Part shown: piece after piece, positions 1-7,564 of the stretch
Layout of the letters: each line of letters starts with the position of its first letter
Position numbering within the stretch: position 1 is the stretch's first letter
Assembly (NCBI RefSeq): GCF_014697425.1
Contig: NZ_JACJRU010000002.1
Location: 62,001 to 126,000, forward strand
From: Nostoc sp. FACHB-110
GTDB lineage: Bacteria; Cyanobacteriota; Cyanobacteriia; Cyanobacteriales; Nostocaceae
Direction: 5' to 3'
Length of the DNA stretch: 64,000 nt
Notes under the pieces: generated by a model
Seen by the model: the letters and a program-made list of their open reading frames with translations, nothing else
What the model was told of the DNA's origin: nothing
The model's database searches: none
Translations under genes and position numbers: made by a program

Positions 1-1
1 G

Positions 2-109
2 CGCAAAATTATTGGCGACCTATCAGATAGAGAAAGAGTGTTAATTGGACTAGATTTGCTGTATGAAGAACTAAGTGAAGAAGATTGGCAAGAGTCAGAT
101 AGTCTTTAA
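2..109 (+). CDS. kaiB: KaiB circadian clock protein, C-terminal fragment
   Basis: Only the last 35 residues are present; the gene runs in from the left edge. The frame reads [16 protein letters not shown], then LDLLYEEL and an acidic tail ending at TAA 107-109. This matches the conserved end of KaiB, the thioredoxin-like clock protein that binds phosphorylated KaiC and sequesters KaiA. The next gene, 80 bp downstream on the same strand, is kaiC, which makes the identification secure despite the short fragment. kaiA would be expected to the left, outside this window. Confidence 0.93.
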   Translation, partial: RKIIGDLSDRERVLIGLDLLYEELSEEDWQESDSL

Positions 110-189
110 TTCTAATTTTTTTGCTTACAGACAAATTACCTACTTTACTAATAGAAATACTGGGTTAAAAGCCCATTGATAATCTAGCA

Positions 190-1749
190 ATGAGTGAGAA
201 AGAACAACAGGAAAATAAGTCTACACAAAGTGGCGGTGTAGAAAAAATTCGGACAATGATCGAGGGCTTTGATGACATTAGTCATGGTGGTTTACCTGTA
301 GGCAGAACTACCTTAGTCAGTGGCACATCTGGCACAGGGAAAACTTTATTATCTCTTCAGTTTCTCTATAACGGTATTACCTATTTTGATGAACCTGGAG
401 TGTTTGTCACTTTTGAAGAATCCCCCAGTGATATTATCAAAAACGCCCATATTTTTGGCTGGAATTTACAACGATTAATCGATGAAGGCAAATTATTTAT
501 TCTCGATGCTTCTCCAGACCCAGAAGGGCAAGATATTGTCGGCAATTTTGACCTTTCAGCATTAATTGAACGCTTGCAATATGCCATTCGCAAATACAAA
601 GCCAAGCGAGTTTCGATTGATTCGATTACCGCAGTCTTTCAACAATACGAAGCCGTTGGTGTAGTTAGGCGCGAAATTTTCCGTCTGGTGGCCAGACTCA
701 AGCAGTTGAATGTTACTACCATCATCACCACAGAACGTGGAGAAGAATACGGCCCTGTAGCATCTTTTGGGGTTGAGGAATTTGTTTCGGATAATGTGGT
801 AATTGTGCGGAATGTATTAGAAGGAGAACGTCGTCGCCGCACGACCGAAATCCTCAAGTTACGCGGGACAACTCATATGAAAGGTGAGTATCCTTTTACA
901 ATTACTAATGCTGGAGTCAACATTTTCCCCTTGGGAGCTATGCGGTTGACTCAACGCTCTTCTAATGTTCGCGTTTCTTCTGGGGTGAGAACTCTAGATG
1001 AAATGTGTGGCGGTGGTTTCTTTAAAGATTCGATTATTTTGGCCACAGGGGCTACCGGGACTGGCAAAACACTGCTGGTCAGCAAATTTTTACAAGATGG
1101 TTGTATTAATGGTGAACGGGCCATTTTGTTTGCTTATGAAGAATCACGCGCTCAACTTTCACGCAATGCTTCTTCGTGGGGAATTGATTTTGAGGATTTA
1201 GAACAGCAAGGTTTACTCAAAATTATCTGTACTTATCCAGAATCAACTGGTTTAGAAGATCACTTGCAAATCATTAAGTCAGAAATTGCTGATTTTAAAC
1301 CGTCTAGAATTGCCATAGACTCACTTTCAGCCCTAGCCAGAGGAGTAAGTAATAATGCTTTTAGACAGTTTGTGATTGGTGTAACTGGTTATGCCAAGCA
1401 AGAAGAAATAACTGGATTTTTTACCAACACAACTGACCAATTTATGGGTTCTCATTCAATTACCGATTCTCACATTTCGACGATTACTGACACAATTTTG
1501 ATGTTGCAGTACGTAGAAATTCGTGGCGAAATGTCGCGGGCAATTAACGTATTTAAAATGCGCGGTTCGTGGCATGATAAGGGAATTCGTGAGTATAATA
1601 TTACGGCTGACGGCCCAGAAATTAAAGATTCTTTCCGGAACTACGAACGGATTGTCAGTGGTGCGCCTACCCGCGTTAGCATCGACGAAAAGGCAGAACT
1701 TTCTCGTATAGTCAAAAGTTTTGAAGAAAAAAGAAGTACGGATTCCTAA
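190..1749 (+). CDS. kaiC: Circadian clock ATPase/kinase KaiC
   Basis: KaiC is the hexameric autokinase and ATPase at the core of the cyanobacterial oscillator. The 519-residue length equals the usual family length. Two RecA-like domains are visible. CI has Walker A GTSGTGKT near residues 45-52 and the catalytic glutamate pair in TFEESP (E76-E77). CII has Walker A GATGTGKT and the FAYEES motif. The phosphorylation site reads SHISTITDT, so the phospho-acceptors are S430 and T431 (S431/T432 in Synechococcus numbering). ATG at 190 follows kaiB by 80 bp, so the two are probably co-transcribed. The stop codon overlaps the first copy of a 22-bp direct repeat. All residues needed for the clock cycle appear intact. 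Confidence 0.97.
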   Translation: MSEKEQQENKSTQSGGVEKIRTMIEGFDDISHGGLPVGRTTLVSGTSGTGKTLLSLQFLYNGITYFDEPGVFVTFEESPSDIIKNAHIFGWNLQRLIDEGKLFILDASPDPEGQDIVGNFDLSALIERLQYAIRKYKAKRVSIDSITAVFQQYEAVGVVRREIFRLVARLKQLNVTTIITTERGEEYGPVASFGVEEFVSDNVVIVRNVLEGERRRRTTEILKLRGTTHMKGEYPFTITNAGVNIFPLGAMRLTQRSSNVRVSSGVRTLDEMCGGGFFKDSIILATGATGTGKTLLVSKFLQDGCINGERAILFAYEESRAQLSRNASSWGIDFEDLEQQGLLKIICTYPESTGLEDHLQIIKSEIADFKPSRIAIDSLSALARGVSNNAFRQFVIGVTGYAKQEEITGFFTNTTDQFMGSHSITDSHISTITDTILMLQYVEIRGEMSRAINVFKMRGSWHDKGIREYNITADGPEIKDSFRNYERIVSGAPTRVSIDEKAELSRIVKSFEEKRSTDS

Positions 1750-1799
1750 ATTTGGTATCGTGCTATATTCCTTCTTCAATTTAGTATCGTGCTATATTC
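1749..1799. repeat. Pair of 22-bp direct repeats between kaiC and hgdD
   Basis: AATTTNGTATCGTGCTATATTC occurs at 1749-1770 and again at 1778-1799, with one mismatch (G or A at the sixth position) and a 29-bp period. The first copy starts at the last base of the kaiC stop codon. The pair lies 55-105 bp upstream of the next start codon, so it could be a double operator or simply a local duplication. Confidence 0.7.
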
Positions 1800-1853
1800 T
1801 GTGGTGAAGAAAAGGTTTCTGCCGCTAGATTGATTTTCGTGTGAGGGGATGCG

Positions 1854-4112
1854 GTGAAAGGACAGCAAATATTTCATACTTTCTTACCTGGCGTAACATT
1901 AGCGGTATTAACAACTCAGCCTGCTTGGGCTGACACGGTAAAGGTAAGTAGCATACAATCACAGTCTTCTCCTAGTGTCTTGACTTTCACTGAAAGTCAT
2001 AACTTGGTGGCGGACAAGACTCATATGCAACTGCCTAAAACTGCTAGCCAGATTTTCCCAGATGCCATGACAAATTCTGGGTTGCAGACATTGAATGTAT
2101 CGAGTTTAACTAATAACAGTAATTCAGTTGTTTTGACAGGAAATACTGGTGTAGCGATCGCACAAATACCTCAAAAACAACCAGGTAGTTTTGTCAATTC
2201 CACATCTAATGCCAACGTTGACCAAACTTCGGCGCAGCGTCATTCGGCGAATATTCAAAAAGCCCAAAAATTAGCTTCTGTTTTAAAGCGGAAAAAAAAT
2301 AATCTAGGTGTTAATTCTGCTACAACCCGATTCTCTTCGATTCCCAGCACAACAGTTTCTCTGGCGGCTGGTCAACAGCTAACACCAAAGCCGACTCTGA
2401 AAACTCAGCTACCAACAGCTTTACCAACAGCAGTCAAAAGTGCAGGCGCAGCGCAACTGTTGGCGGTGCGAAGTTGCACTCAAGAAATGGGTTATTTGCC
2501 TGCTGGAAGTTGTGGACTGCCACGATTGACATCAGCCCAGATAGCACAAAACACCACTTCTCCTTCAGAAACAACTTCCACCCCAGCACCAGTGGAGTCA
2601 GCACCTGCTTCTACGACTGTGCCGACTAATCCTAGTTCTACTACCAATGAAGTAGCACCCGCTTCTACGACTGTGCCGACTAATCCTAATGAGGCAGCAC
2701 CAGCAGCTACTCCTTCTGGGGTTGAAACAACCCCAACGGTTGCTCCTAGCAATACTAGTCCGGTGGCAACACCAGAAGTAAAAATTCCTGAAAACCTGAT
2801 TCAGACTGGTAATCCCCTGCAATTTCCCACAAAAGCAGAGGAAGTCACAGTGCAAGGTAATCAACCAATTACTTTGGCACAAGCACTAGAACTGGCACAA
2901 CGAAACAATAGGGATTTGCAAGTAACTGCATTGCAGTTAGAACGCAGCCGTGCGGCTTTACGAGAAGCACAAGCGGCTTTATTTCCCACTGTGGATATTA
3001 ATGCGGATGTGAGTCGCAGCCAATCAGCTAGCACTCAGCTAAGTGATGAGTTAAGCAGTCGCCAAGGAATACCCTCTAATCAAGATAAACCGAGTACGGC
3101 TTTTAACGGTCAAGCCCAGTTAACATACAACATTTACACTTCAGGCAGACGGCAAGCTGCGATTAAAGAAGCTGAAGAACAGGTACGTTTTAATGAATTA
3201 GACGTAGAACGGCAATCTGAAGAAATTCGCTTGAATGTCAGCACAGACTACTACAGCTTGCAAAATGCTGATGAACAAGTACGTATTGCCCAATCATCGG
3301 TAGAAAATGCCCAAGCCAGTTTGCGAGATGCGGAAGCTTTAGAACGTGCTGGGGTCGGAACTCGCTTTGATGTGTTGCGATCGCAGGTAAATTTAGCTAA
3401 CTCCCAGCAAGATTTGACTAATGCGATCTCACAGCAGCAAATAGCGCGTCGGCAGTTAGCCACTCGCTTAAGTTTGCCACAAAACGTAACTATCAGTGCC
3501 GCAGATCCCGTGCAACTATCAGGTTTGTGGAACAGGTCTTTGGAAGAAAGTATTGTCCTCGCTTTTCAAAATCGACCAGAACTGCGACAAAATCTGGCAC
3601 AGCGCAATATTAGCGAACAACAGCGGCGACAAGCCCTAGCCACTTTGGGGCCACAGTTGAGTTTTGTGGCTAATTACAACTTGTTAGATCAGTTTGATGA
3701 TAACGTCAGCGTCACTGATGGCTATTCTGTAGGACTAAGAGCCAGTTTGAATTTGTTTGATGGTGGTGCAGCTAAAGCTAGAGCCGCCCAAGCTAGAAGC
3801 AATATTGCCATCGCTGAAACGCAATTTGCCGAGCAACGCAACCAAATTCGCTTCCAAGTAGAACAAGCTTTTTCTACCCAGCGTTCTAATTTGGAAAATG
3901 TTCAAACTGCCAATACTGCCTTAGAACAAGCTAGAGAAGCTCTACGTTTAGCAAGGTTGCGCTTCCAAGCTGGCGTTGGGACACAAACAGATGTCATCAA
4001 CTCAGAAAATGACTTAACCAGAGCCGAAGGTAATCGAGTCACCGCAATCTTAGACTACAACCGCGCTTTGGCTCAATTACAACGTGCAGTTACCTCCAGG
4101 GCATTTCGTTAA
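1854..4112 (+). CDS. hgdD: TolC-family outer-membrane efflux protein (HgdD type)
   Basis: This is an outer-membrane channel of tripartite export systems. In Anabaena the TolC homologue HgdD, next to the kai genes, exports the heterocyst glycolipid layer and other substrates. The 752-residue protein starts at GTG 1854 with a Sec signal peptide ending near ALA-type residues (TQPAWA, about residue 26). A low-complexity Ser/Thr/Pro/Ala region of about 310 residues follows, with the repeated block PASTTVPTNP near residues 250-280. Two OEP (TolC) repeats occupy about 338-750, starting at ITLAQALELAQ, with typical long helices and the second-repeat marker LFDGGAAKARAAQA. The long disordered N-terminal part is much larger than in E. 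coli TolC. Assignment to TolC is firm. The hgdD name rests on synteny with kaiC and on length. Confidence 0.88.
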   Translation: MKGQQIFHTFLPGVTLAVLTTQPAWADTVKVSSIQSQSSPSVLTFTESHNLVADKTHMQLPKTASQIFPDAMTNSGLQTLNVSSLTNNSNSVVLTGNTGVAIAQIPQKQPGSFVNSTSNANVDQTSAQRHSANIQKAQKLASVLKRKKNNLGVNSATTRFSSIPSTTVSLAAGQQLTPKPTLKTQLPTALPTAVKSAGAAQLLAVRSCTQEMGYLPAGSCGLPRLTSAQIAQNTTSPSETTSTPAPVESAPASTTVPTNPSSTTNEVAPASTTVPTNPNEAAPAATPSGVETTPTVAPSNTSPVATPEVKIPENLIQTGNPLQFPTKAEEVTVQGNQPITLAQALELAQRNNRDLQVTALQLERSRAALREAQAALFPTVDINADVSRSQSASTQLSDELSSRQGIPSNQDKPSTAFNGQAQLTYNIYTSGRRQAAIKEAEEQVRFNELDVERQSEEIRLNVSTDYYSLQNADEQVRIAQSSVENAQASLRDAEALERAGVGTRFDVLRSQVNLANSQQDLTNAISQQQIARRQLATRLSLPQNVTISAADPVQLSGLWNRSLEESIVLAFQNRPELRQNLAQRNISEQQRRQALATLGPQLSFVANYNLLDQFDDNVSVTDGYSVGLRASLNLFDGGAAKARAAQARSNIAIAETQFAEQRNQIRFQVEQAFSTQRSNLENVQTANTALEQAREALRLARLRFQAGVGTQTDVINSENDLTRAEGNRVTAILDYNRALAQLQRAVTSRAFR

Positions 4113-4120
4113 CCCAGTCC

Positions 4121-4235
4121 ATAGTCAATAGTCATTCGTCAACAGTCGTGAGTTAATGATCGTTAGTTGGTAATTAGTTATCAACGGATAATAAAAATCT
4201 CTGACTCTAAACTATTGACCCTTGACTATTGACTA
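4121..4235. repeat. Inverted repeat of a dispersed AGTCAAT-type sequence
   Basis: ATAGTCAATAGTCA at 4121-4134 is mirrored by TGACTATTGACTA at 4223-4235, a 13-bp match with about 88 bp between the arms. Related TTGACTATTGAC strings recur at 10655-10693 and 45080-45118. It is therefore a dispersed intergenic repeat of this genome and not a gene-specific signal. The right arm ends only 3 bp before the next start codon. Confidence 0.6.
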
Positions 4236-4238
4236 CCT

Positions 4239-4619
4239 ATGACTCAAGTTACATCACAAGAAATTGCCTTATTGCGATCGCAGTTAGTAGATGATCCCCT
4301 GGCGATGGAAGCCTTGGATTTAATTGAAGATTGTGAAGGAGATTTAGAAGATGCAGCCATGACACTAGCCATTAAAGCTGGACAACAACCAGAAACAGCC
4401 AATGCAGAATGGTTAGATGCTTTGGCAAAAAAATGGCGTGCTGTGATTTGTGAATCAGAATTTAGAGAAGAATTAGCCAATAACTCGATTTTAGGAATGA
4501 TGGCACACATCAAAACTATGCCAACTTTCCCCAAAATTTTAGCCACACCAGTATTGATTTATGTCCTCAAACAAGGTGTGAACAATTTTTGTGAACCATT
4601 GGATTTGATTAAATCGTGA
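4239..4619 (+). CDS. Conserved cyanobacterial protein, 126 aa, unknown function
   Basis: I do not recognise a named domain. The protein is acidic and helical at the N-terminus (residues 1-65, with EALDLIEDCEGDLEDAAMTL), which resembles a small UBA-like or helical-bundle fold. A more hydrophobic C-terminal segment follows (TFPKILATPVLIYVLKQGV). It has no signal peptide or obvious membrane helix. It lies between the TolC gene and other conserved cyanobacterial genes on the same strand, so it may share their transcript. The start ATG lies just after the dispersed repeat, and codon use matches the neighbours. Confidence is high that it is a gene and low on role. Confidence 0.75.
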   Translation: MTQVTSQEIALLRSQLVDDPLAMEALDLIEDCEGDLEDAAMTLAIKAGQQPETANAEWLDALAKKWRAVICESEFREELANNSILGMMAHIKTMPTFPKILATPVLIYVLKQGVNNFCEPLDLIKS

Positions 4620-4788
4620 GTAGGGATGAGAGCTTAGGGGCTAGAAGAATTTGAGGTTGATTGCCGATTCTAAGCTAAACTCAGCACGCTGCTCAACGCC
4701 CCACTACTGCTAACAGCACGAACGCACTTTTTTACTGATAGGCTGGTAATTAAGGAAAAACTTCTATCAGACAACTATTTTGCGAGCG

Positions 4789-5286
4789 ATGAATTATCTT
4801 GTTGCAGTATTACCAGACCGTATCCAAGCCGAAGCTGCTTATTTAGCTTTAGAAAAAGACAGCATCAATAGCACTATCCTTGGTAAGGGATATAAAACTG
4901 CTGACGAGTTCGGCTTGATTGATCCCCAAGTAGAAGCCAAAAAGCAAGCAAAGCTAATGGCATTGTGGCTAGTGCCATTTGGCTTTTTTGCTGGTTTTAC
5001 CTTTAGTGTCATTACAGGTTTAGATACCTTTGCTTGGGCAGGAGAAATCGGCAATCATATCGTTGGTGGATTGCTCGGCGCGGCTAGTGGTGGTATGGGT
5101 AGCGTATTTGTTGGTGGTGGAGTGGGAATGCTCACAGGTAGTGGTGATGCTCTGCCATATCGCAATCGCCTAGATGCTGGCAAATACTTAATTGTAGTTC
5201 AAGGTTCTGAGACTTTGACTAGGCAAGCAACTCGGATATTACGCCAATTTGAACCAGAAAATATTCAAGGTTACGCTGATAGCTAA
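4789..5286 (+). CDS. Conserved membrane protein with two central hydrophobic segments, unknown function
   Basis: The soluble N-terminal part MNYLVAVLPDRIQAEAAYLALE resembles a small regulatory beta-alpha-beta fold. It is followed by two hydrophobic segments (about residues 57-80 and 88-120) rich in Gly/Ala (GGLLGAASGGMGSVFVGGGVGML), then a C-terminal soluble part with LIVVQGSETLTRQA. This plan resembles cyanobacterial proteins that join a general-stress or SPOR-like fold to glycine-zipper membrane hairpins; the function is not known to me. An upstream TTG at 4780 would add three residues. I prefer ATG 4789 because the conserved-looking sequence begins there. It lies between two same-strand genes, 65 bp before the S4-domain gene. 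Confidence 0.75.
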   Translation: MNYLVAVLPDRIQAEAAYLALEKDSINSTILGKGYKTADEFGLIDPQVEAKKQAKLMALWLVPFGFFAGFTFSVITGLDTFAWAGEIGNHIVGGLLGAASGGMGSVFVGGGVGMLTGSGDALPYRNRLDAGKYLIVVQGSETLTRQATRILRQFEPENIQGYADS

Positions 5287-5350
5287 AGGGTGAAGTGGAG
5301 TTTAACTGCTTGCCTTCAGACAAATGACAATGACTATTGATTTCTAAAGA

Positions 5351-6130
5351 ATGTTACCACGCGAAGAACTTTTAAAGGGTGTAGAAAATCGAGATGGTGT
5401 TGCTCGCGTCATCGATCAAGCAGAGCAAGCTATTAAAACTTGGGAAGTGGTTTTGACGGATTTCTTATCTCCGCCGGAATTAGCAGAAATTCAACGGGTT
5501 TTTAGTCGCTTAACCGAGGTGCAGTTGGTAGCTTGGGGTGGTTATCCGCAAGCTGAACGGCAAAGAATCGCACTCGCTCGTGCCGAAATGCCTTTAGATC
5601 AATCACAAGTTGCGATTGCGGCAATGGAAATTGCTGGCAATTTTTTGTTTGATACAGCAACTCATCGTGACTTTTTAGGCTCCATGCTGGGAACAGGAAT
5701 TGTGCGCGATAAGACAGGAGATGTGATTGTTTTGGGAGAACGGGGAGCGCAGGTAATTGTCATTCCCGAAATGGTCGAGTTTTTAGAGATGAACTTGCAA
5801 CAGGTACGCTCAGTTCCTGTCAAAACCCAGCGAATTGACATCAGCGAGCTAAAAATCCGCGAACCAAAGAAGAAAGAATTAACAACAGTGGAAGCTTCTT
5901 TGCGATTAGATGCGATCGCATCTGCTGGATTTGGCATGTCTCGTAGCAAAATGGTTGACTTAATCGATGCTGGTGATGTGCGCGTCAATTGGAAAGAAAT
6001 TACCCAAGCCAGTTCTCAAGTTAAATCTGGTGATTTAATCGCTATCCGCGGTAAAGGACGCTTAGAAGTTGGCGAAATTGCCGTCACTAAAAAAGAACGT
6101 TACCGCGTTCAACTCACTCGATATATGTAA
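5351..6130 (+). CDS. Photosystem II S4-domain RNA-binding protein (YlmH-like)
   Basis: This 259-residue protein has the layout of the cyanobacterial and plastid photosystem II S4 domain family, related to YlmH. An N-terminal alpha/beta region (about 1-100) contains the LTEVQLVAWGGYPQAERQR stretch. A middle YlmH-like RNA-binding fold (about 100-170) follows. A C-terminal S4 domain (about 180-255) begins RLDAIASAGFGMSRSKMVDL and contains GDVRVNWKE. S4 domains bind structured RNA. The family is linked to photosystem II and ribosome function, but its exact target is not settled. ATG 5351 has an AAAG sequence just upstream. It is the last gene of the rightward run and converges on the regulator gene across a MITE-like element. 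Confidence 0.85.
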   Translation: MLPREELLKGVENRDGVARVIDQAEQAIKTWEVVLTDFLSPPELAEIQRVFSRLTEVQLVAWGGYPQAERQRIALARAEMPLDQSQVAIAAMEIAGNFLFDTATHRDFLGSMLGTGIVRDKTGDVIVLGERGAQVIVIPEMVEFLEMNLQQVRSVPVKTQRIDISELKIREPKKKELTTVEASLRLDAIASAGFGMSRSKMVDLIDAGDVRVNWKEITQASSQVKSGDLIAIRGKGRLEVGEIAVTKKERYRVQLTRYM

Positions 6131-6181
6131 TCGAGTGAAGGATGAGAGGCTAGAGATAAAAAAGTAGTATTTTTTACTTAA

Positions 6182-6306
6182 AATTGTGGCGTTGCTGATT
6201 AAGGGGATGAATTTTTTTTCGCGCAAAGGCGCAAAGGCGCGAAAAATCAATCTTTCATTTTGCTTCGACATCTTAATTCATACCGCATTTATGCAACGCC
6301 AAAATT
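6182..6306. mobile_element. MITE-like element, about 125 bp, with imperfect terminal inverted repeats
   Basis: The left end reads GGCGTTGCTGATTAAGGGG (from 6188) and the right end, in reverse complement, reads GGCGTTGCATAAATGCGG. The outer arms AATTGTGGCGTTGC (6182-6195) and GCAACGCCAAAATT (6293-6306) differ at one base, and the similarity decays inward. There is no coding capacity. A CGCAAAGGCGCAAAGGCGCG tract at 6221-6240 sits inside. The element fills the gap between two convergent genes. It resembles non-autonomous elements common in Nostocales. I could not define a target duplication. Confidence 0.55.
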
Positions 6307-6307
6307 G

Positions 6308-7024
6308 TTAAACATTCGTTGCTTCTGGCGATTCAAATTTATATCCGTAGCCACGCACAGTTTTAATAAACTCTGGCACACTCGTATCTACTTCCAATTT
6401 TTTGCGTAGTTGACCAATATGAACATCAACTACGCGTCCGTCACCCGGATGATCGCAACCCCAAATTTTTTGGATCAGTTGGGGACGACTCCAAGCTTGA
6501 CCAGGATGGCTAGCCAGAAAATGTAGGATATTAAATTCCAAAGCTGTCAAATTTAGTGGCTGGTCATTTAATGTTACTTCTCGACCTTCTGGGTTAATTG
6601 CTAGTTGCTTAAACACCAGCCTTTGCGGGGCAGAAGGGTTAATTGAGCGTACTCTTCTTAACAATGCTTGTACTCTGACTTCAACTTCTGCAAGACTAAA
6701 TGGTTTAGTTATAAAGTCATCTGCACCTGCTGAAATTATTTTAATTTTATCTTCTTCAGCATTTCTACTAGTTAACATCATTATTAAGACATTAGTACGG
6801 CTTTGCATTTCCTGACAAAGTTGGTAGCCACTCATATCAGGCAAATTCCAATCCAGAATTACTAAAGTTGGGCTGAATTGCTCAAATAACCTCAGTGCTG
6901 TTTTGCCATCTGCGGCTGACTCTATTTGATATTTTTGACCAAGATAGCGATAAATCAGATTACGCACACCGAAGTCATCATCTACAACCAGGATTTTGGC
7001 ATTTGTATCAGAAAGCATAACCAT
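6308..7024 (-). CDS. OmpR/PhoB-family response regulator
   Basis: A REC domain occupies about residues 10-125. It has the acidic pocket VVDDD, the phospho-acceptor D58 in VILDWNLPD, the TSR threonine region and the conserved lysine in TKPF. A winged-helix DNA-binding domain follows (about 140-232) with LTALEFNILHFLASHPG and VVDVHIGQLRKKLE, ending in VRGYGYKFE. All catalytic positions are present, so it should be a functional phosphorylation-controlled transcription factor. No histidine kinase is adjacent; its partner must be encoded elsewhere. Translation may start at M1 or M3. The 540-bp gap upstream is large enough for a complex promoter. Confidence 0.93.
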   Translation of the reverse strand: MVMLSDTNAKILVVDDDFGVRNLIYRYLGQKYQIESAADGKTALRLFEQFSPTLVILDWNLPDMSGYQLCQEMQSRTNVLIMMLTSRNAEEDKIKIISAGADDFITKPFSLAEVEVRVQALLRRVRSINPSAPQRLVFKQLAINPEGREVTLNDQPLNLTALEFNILHFLASHPGQAWSRPQLIQKIWGCDHPGDGRVVDVHIGQLRKKLEVDTSVPEFIKTVRGYGYKFESPEATNV

Positions 7025-7564
7025 AACTTACTAGCCTATTATTTCTTTGGCAACTTCATCTAGGACAGGTTTTTGATATAGGAAATTCACCAAAAAAAGC
7101 CCTTTTGTCTGGATTGTTGAGGATTTGTTGATACTTCCTCAAATTGATTTTTTGCCAGATATTGCCATTTTTCTCATGAGATACACTTAATTTTCTATTA
7201 AATTTAGGAAAACTTCAGCTATCACAACGCTTACTAAATGTATGACTTTTGCATGACTTTAGTATATTGTTGACTTTAACAGGTATAATTTCGTAGGTTT
7301 AAGAAAAAAATTCATTCAGAGAATGATACTTAGCGACAAATACCCCTGAGTTAGTTGCTAGTTTTCTCTAACTGTGTCAGATGAACTTAACTCTTCTATA
7401 TTAGGACTCGTATTTGACTTCTGAAAAAACTCAGTACAGTTCCCAAACCCTGTTCCCTATCTTCACAAGTAAGTTCAGAAATAAAATCGGATTGTTATAG
7501 GTGATCAATCCAAGGTGCAGCTATCTCCTGAAATGTCATTAACATTATTAATCAAGCTGATACT
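7025..7564. other. Gene-free divergent intergenic region, 540 bp
   Basis: This AT-rich stretch separates the response-regulator gene (leftward) from the NACHT gene (rightward), so it must hold both promoters. I see no ORF with support, no tRNA and no strong terminator. Nothing specific enough to call as an operator was found. Confidence 0.6.
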
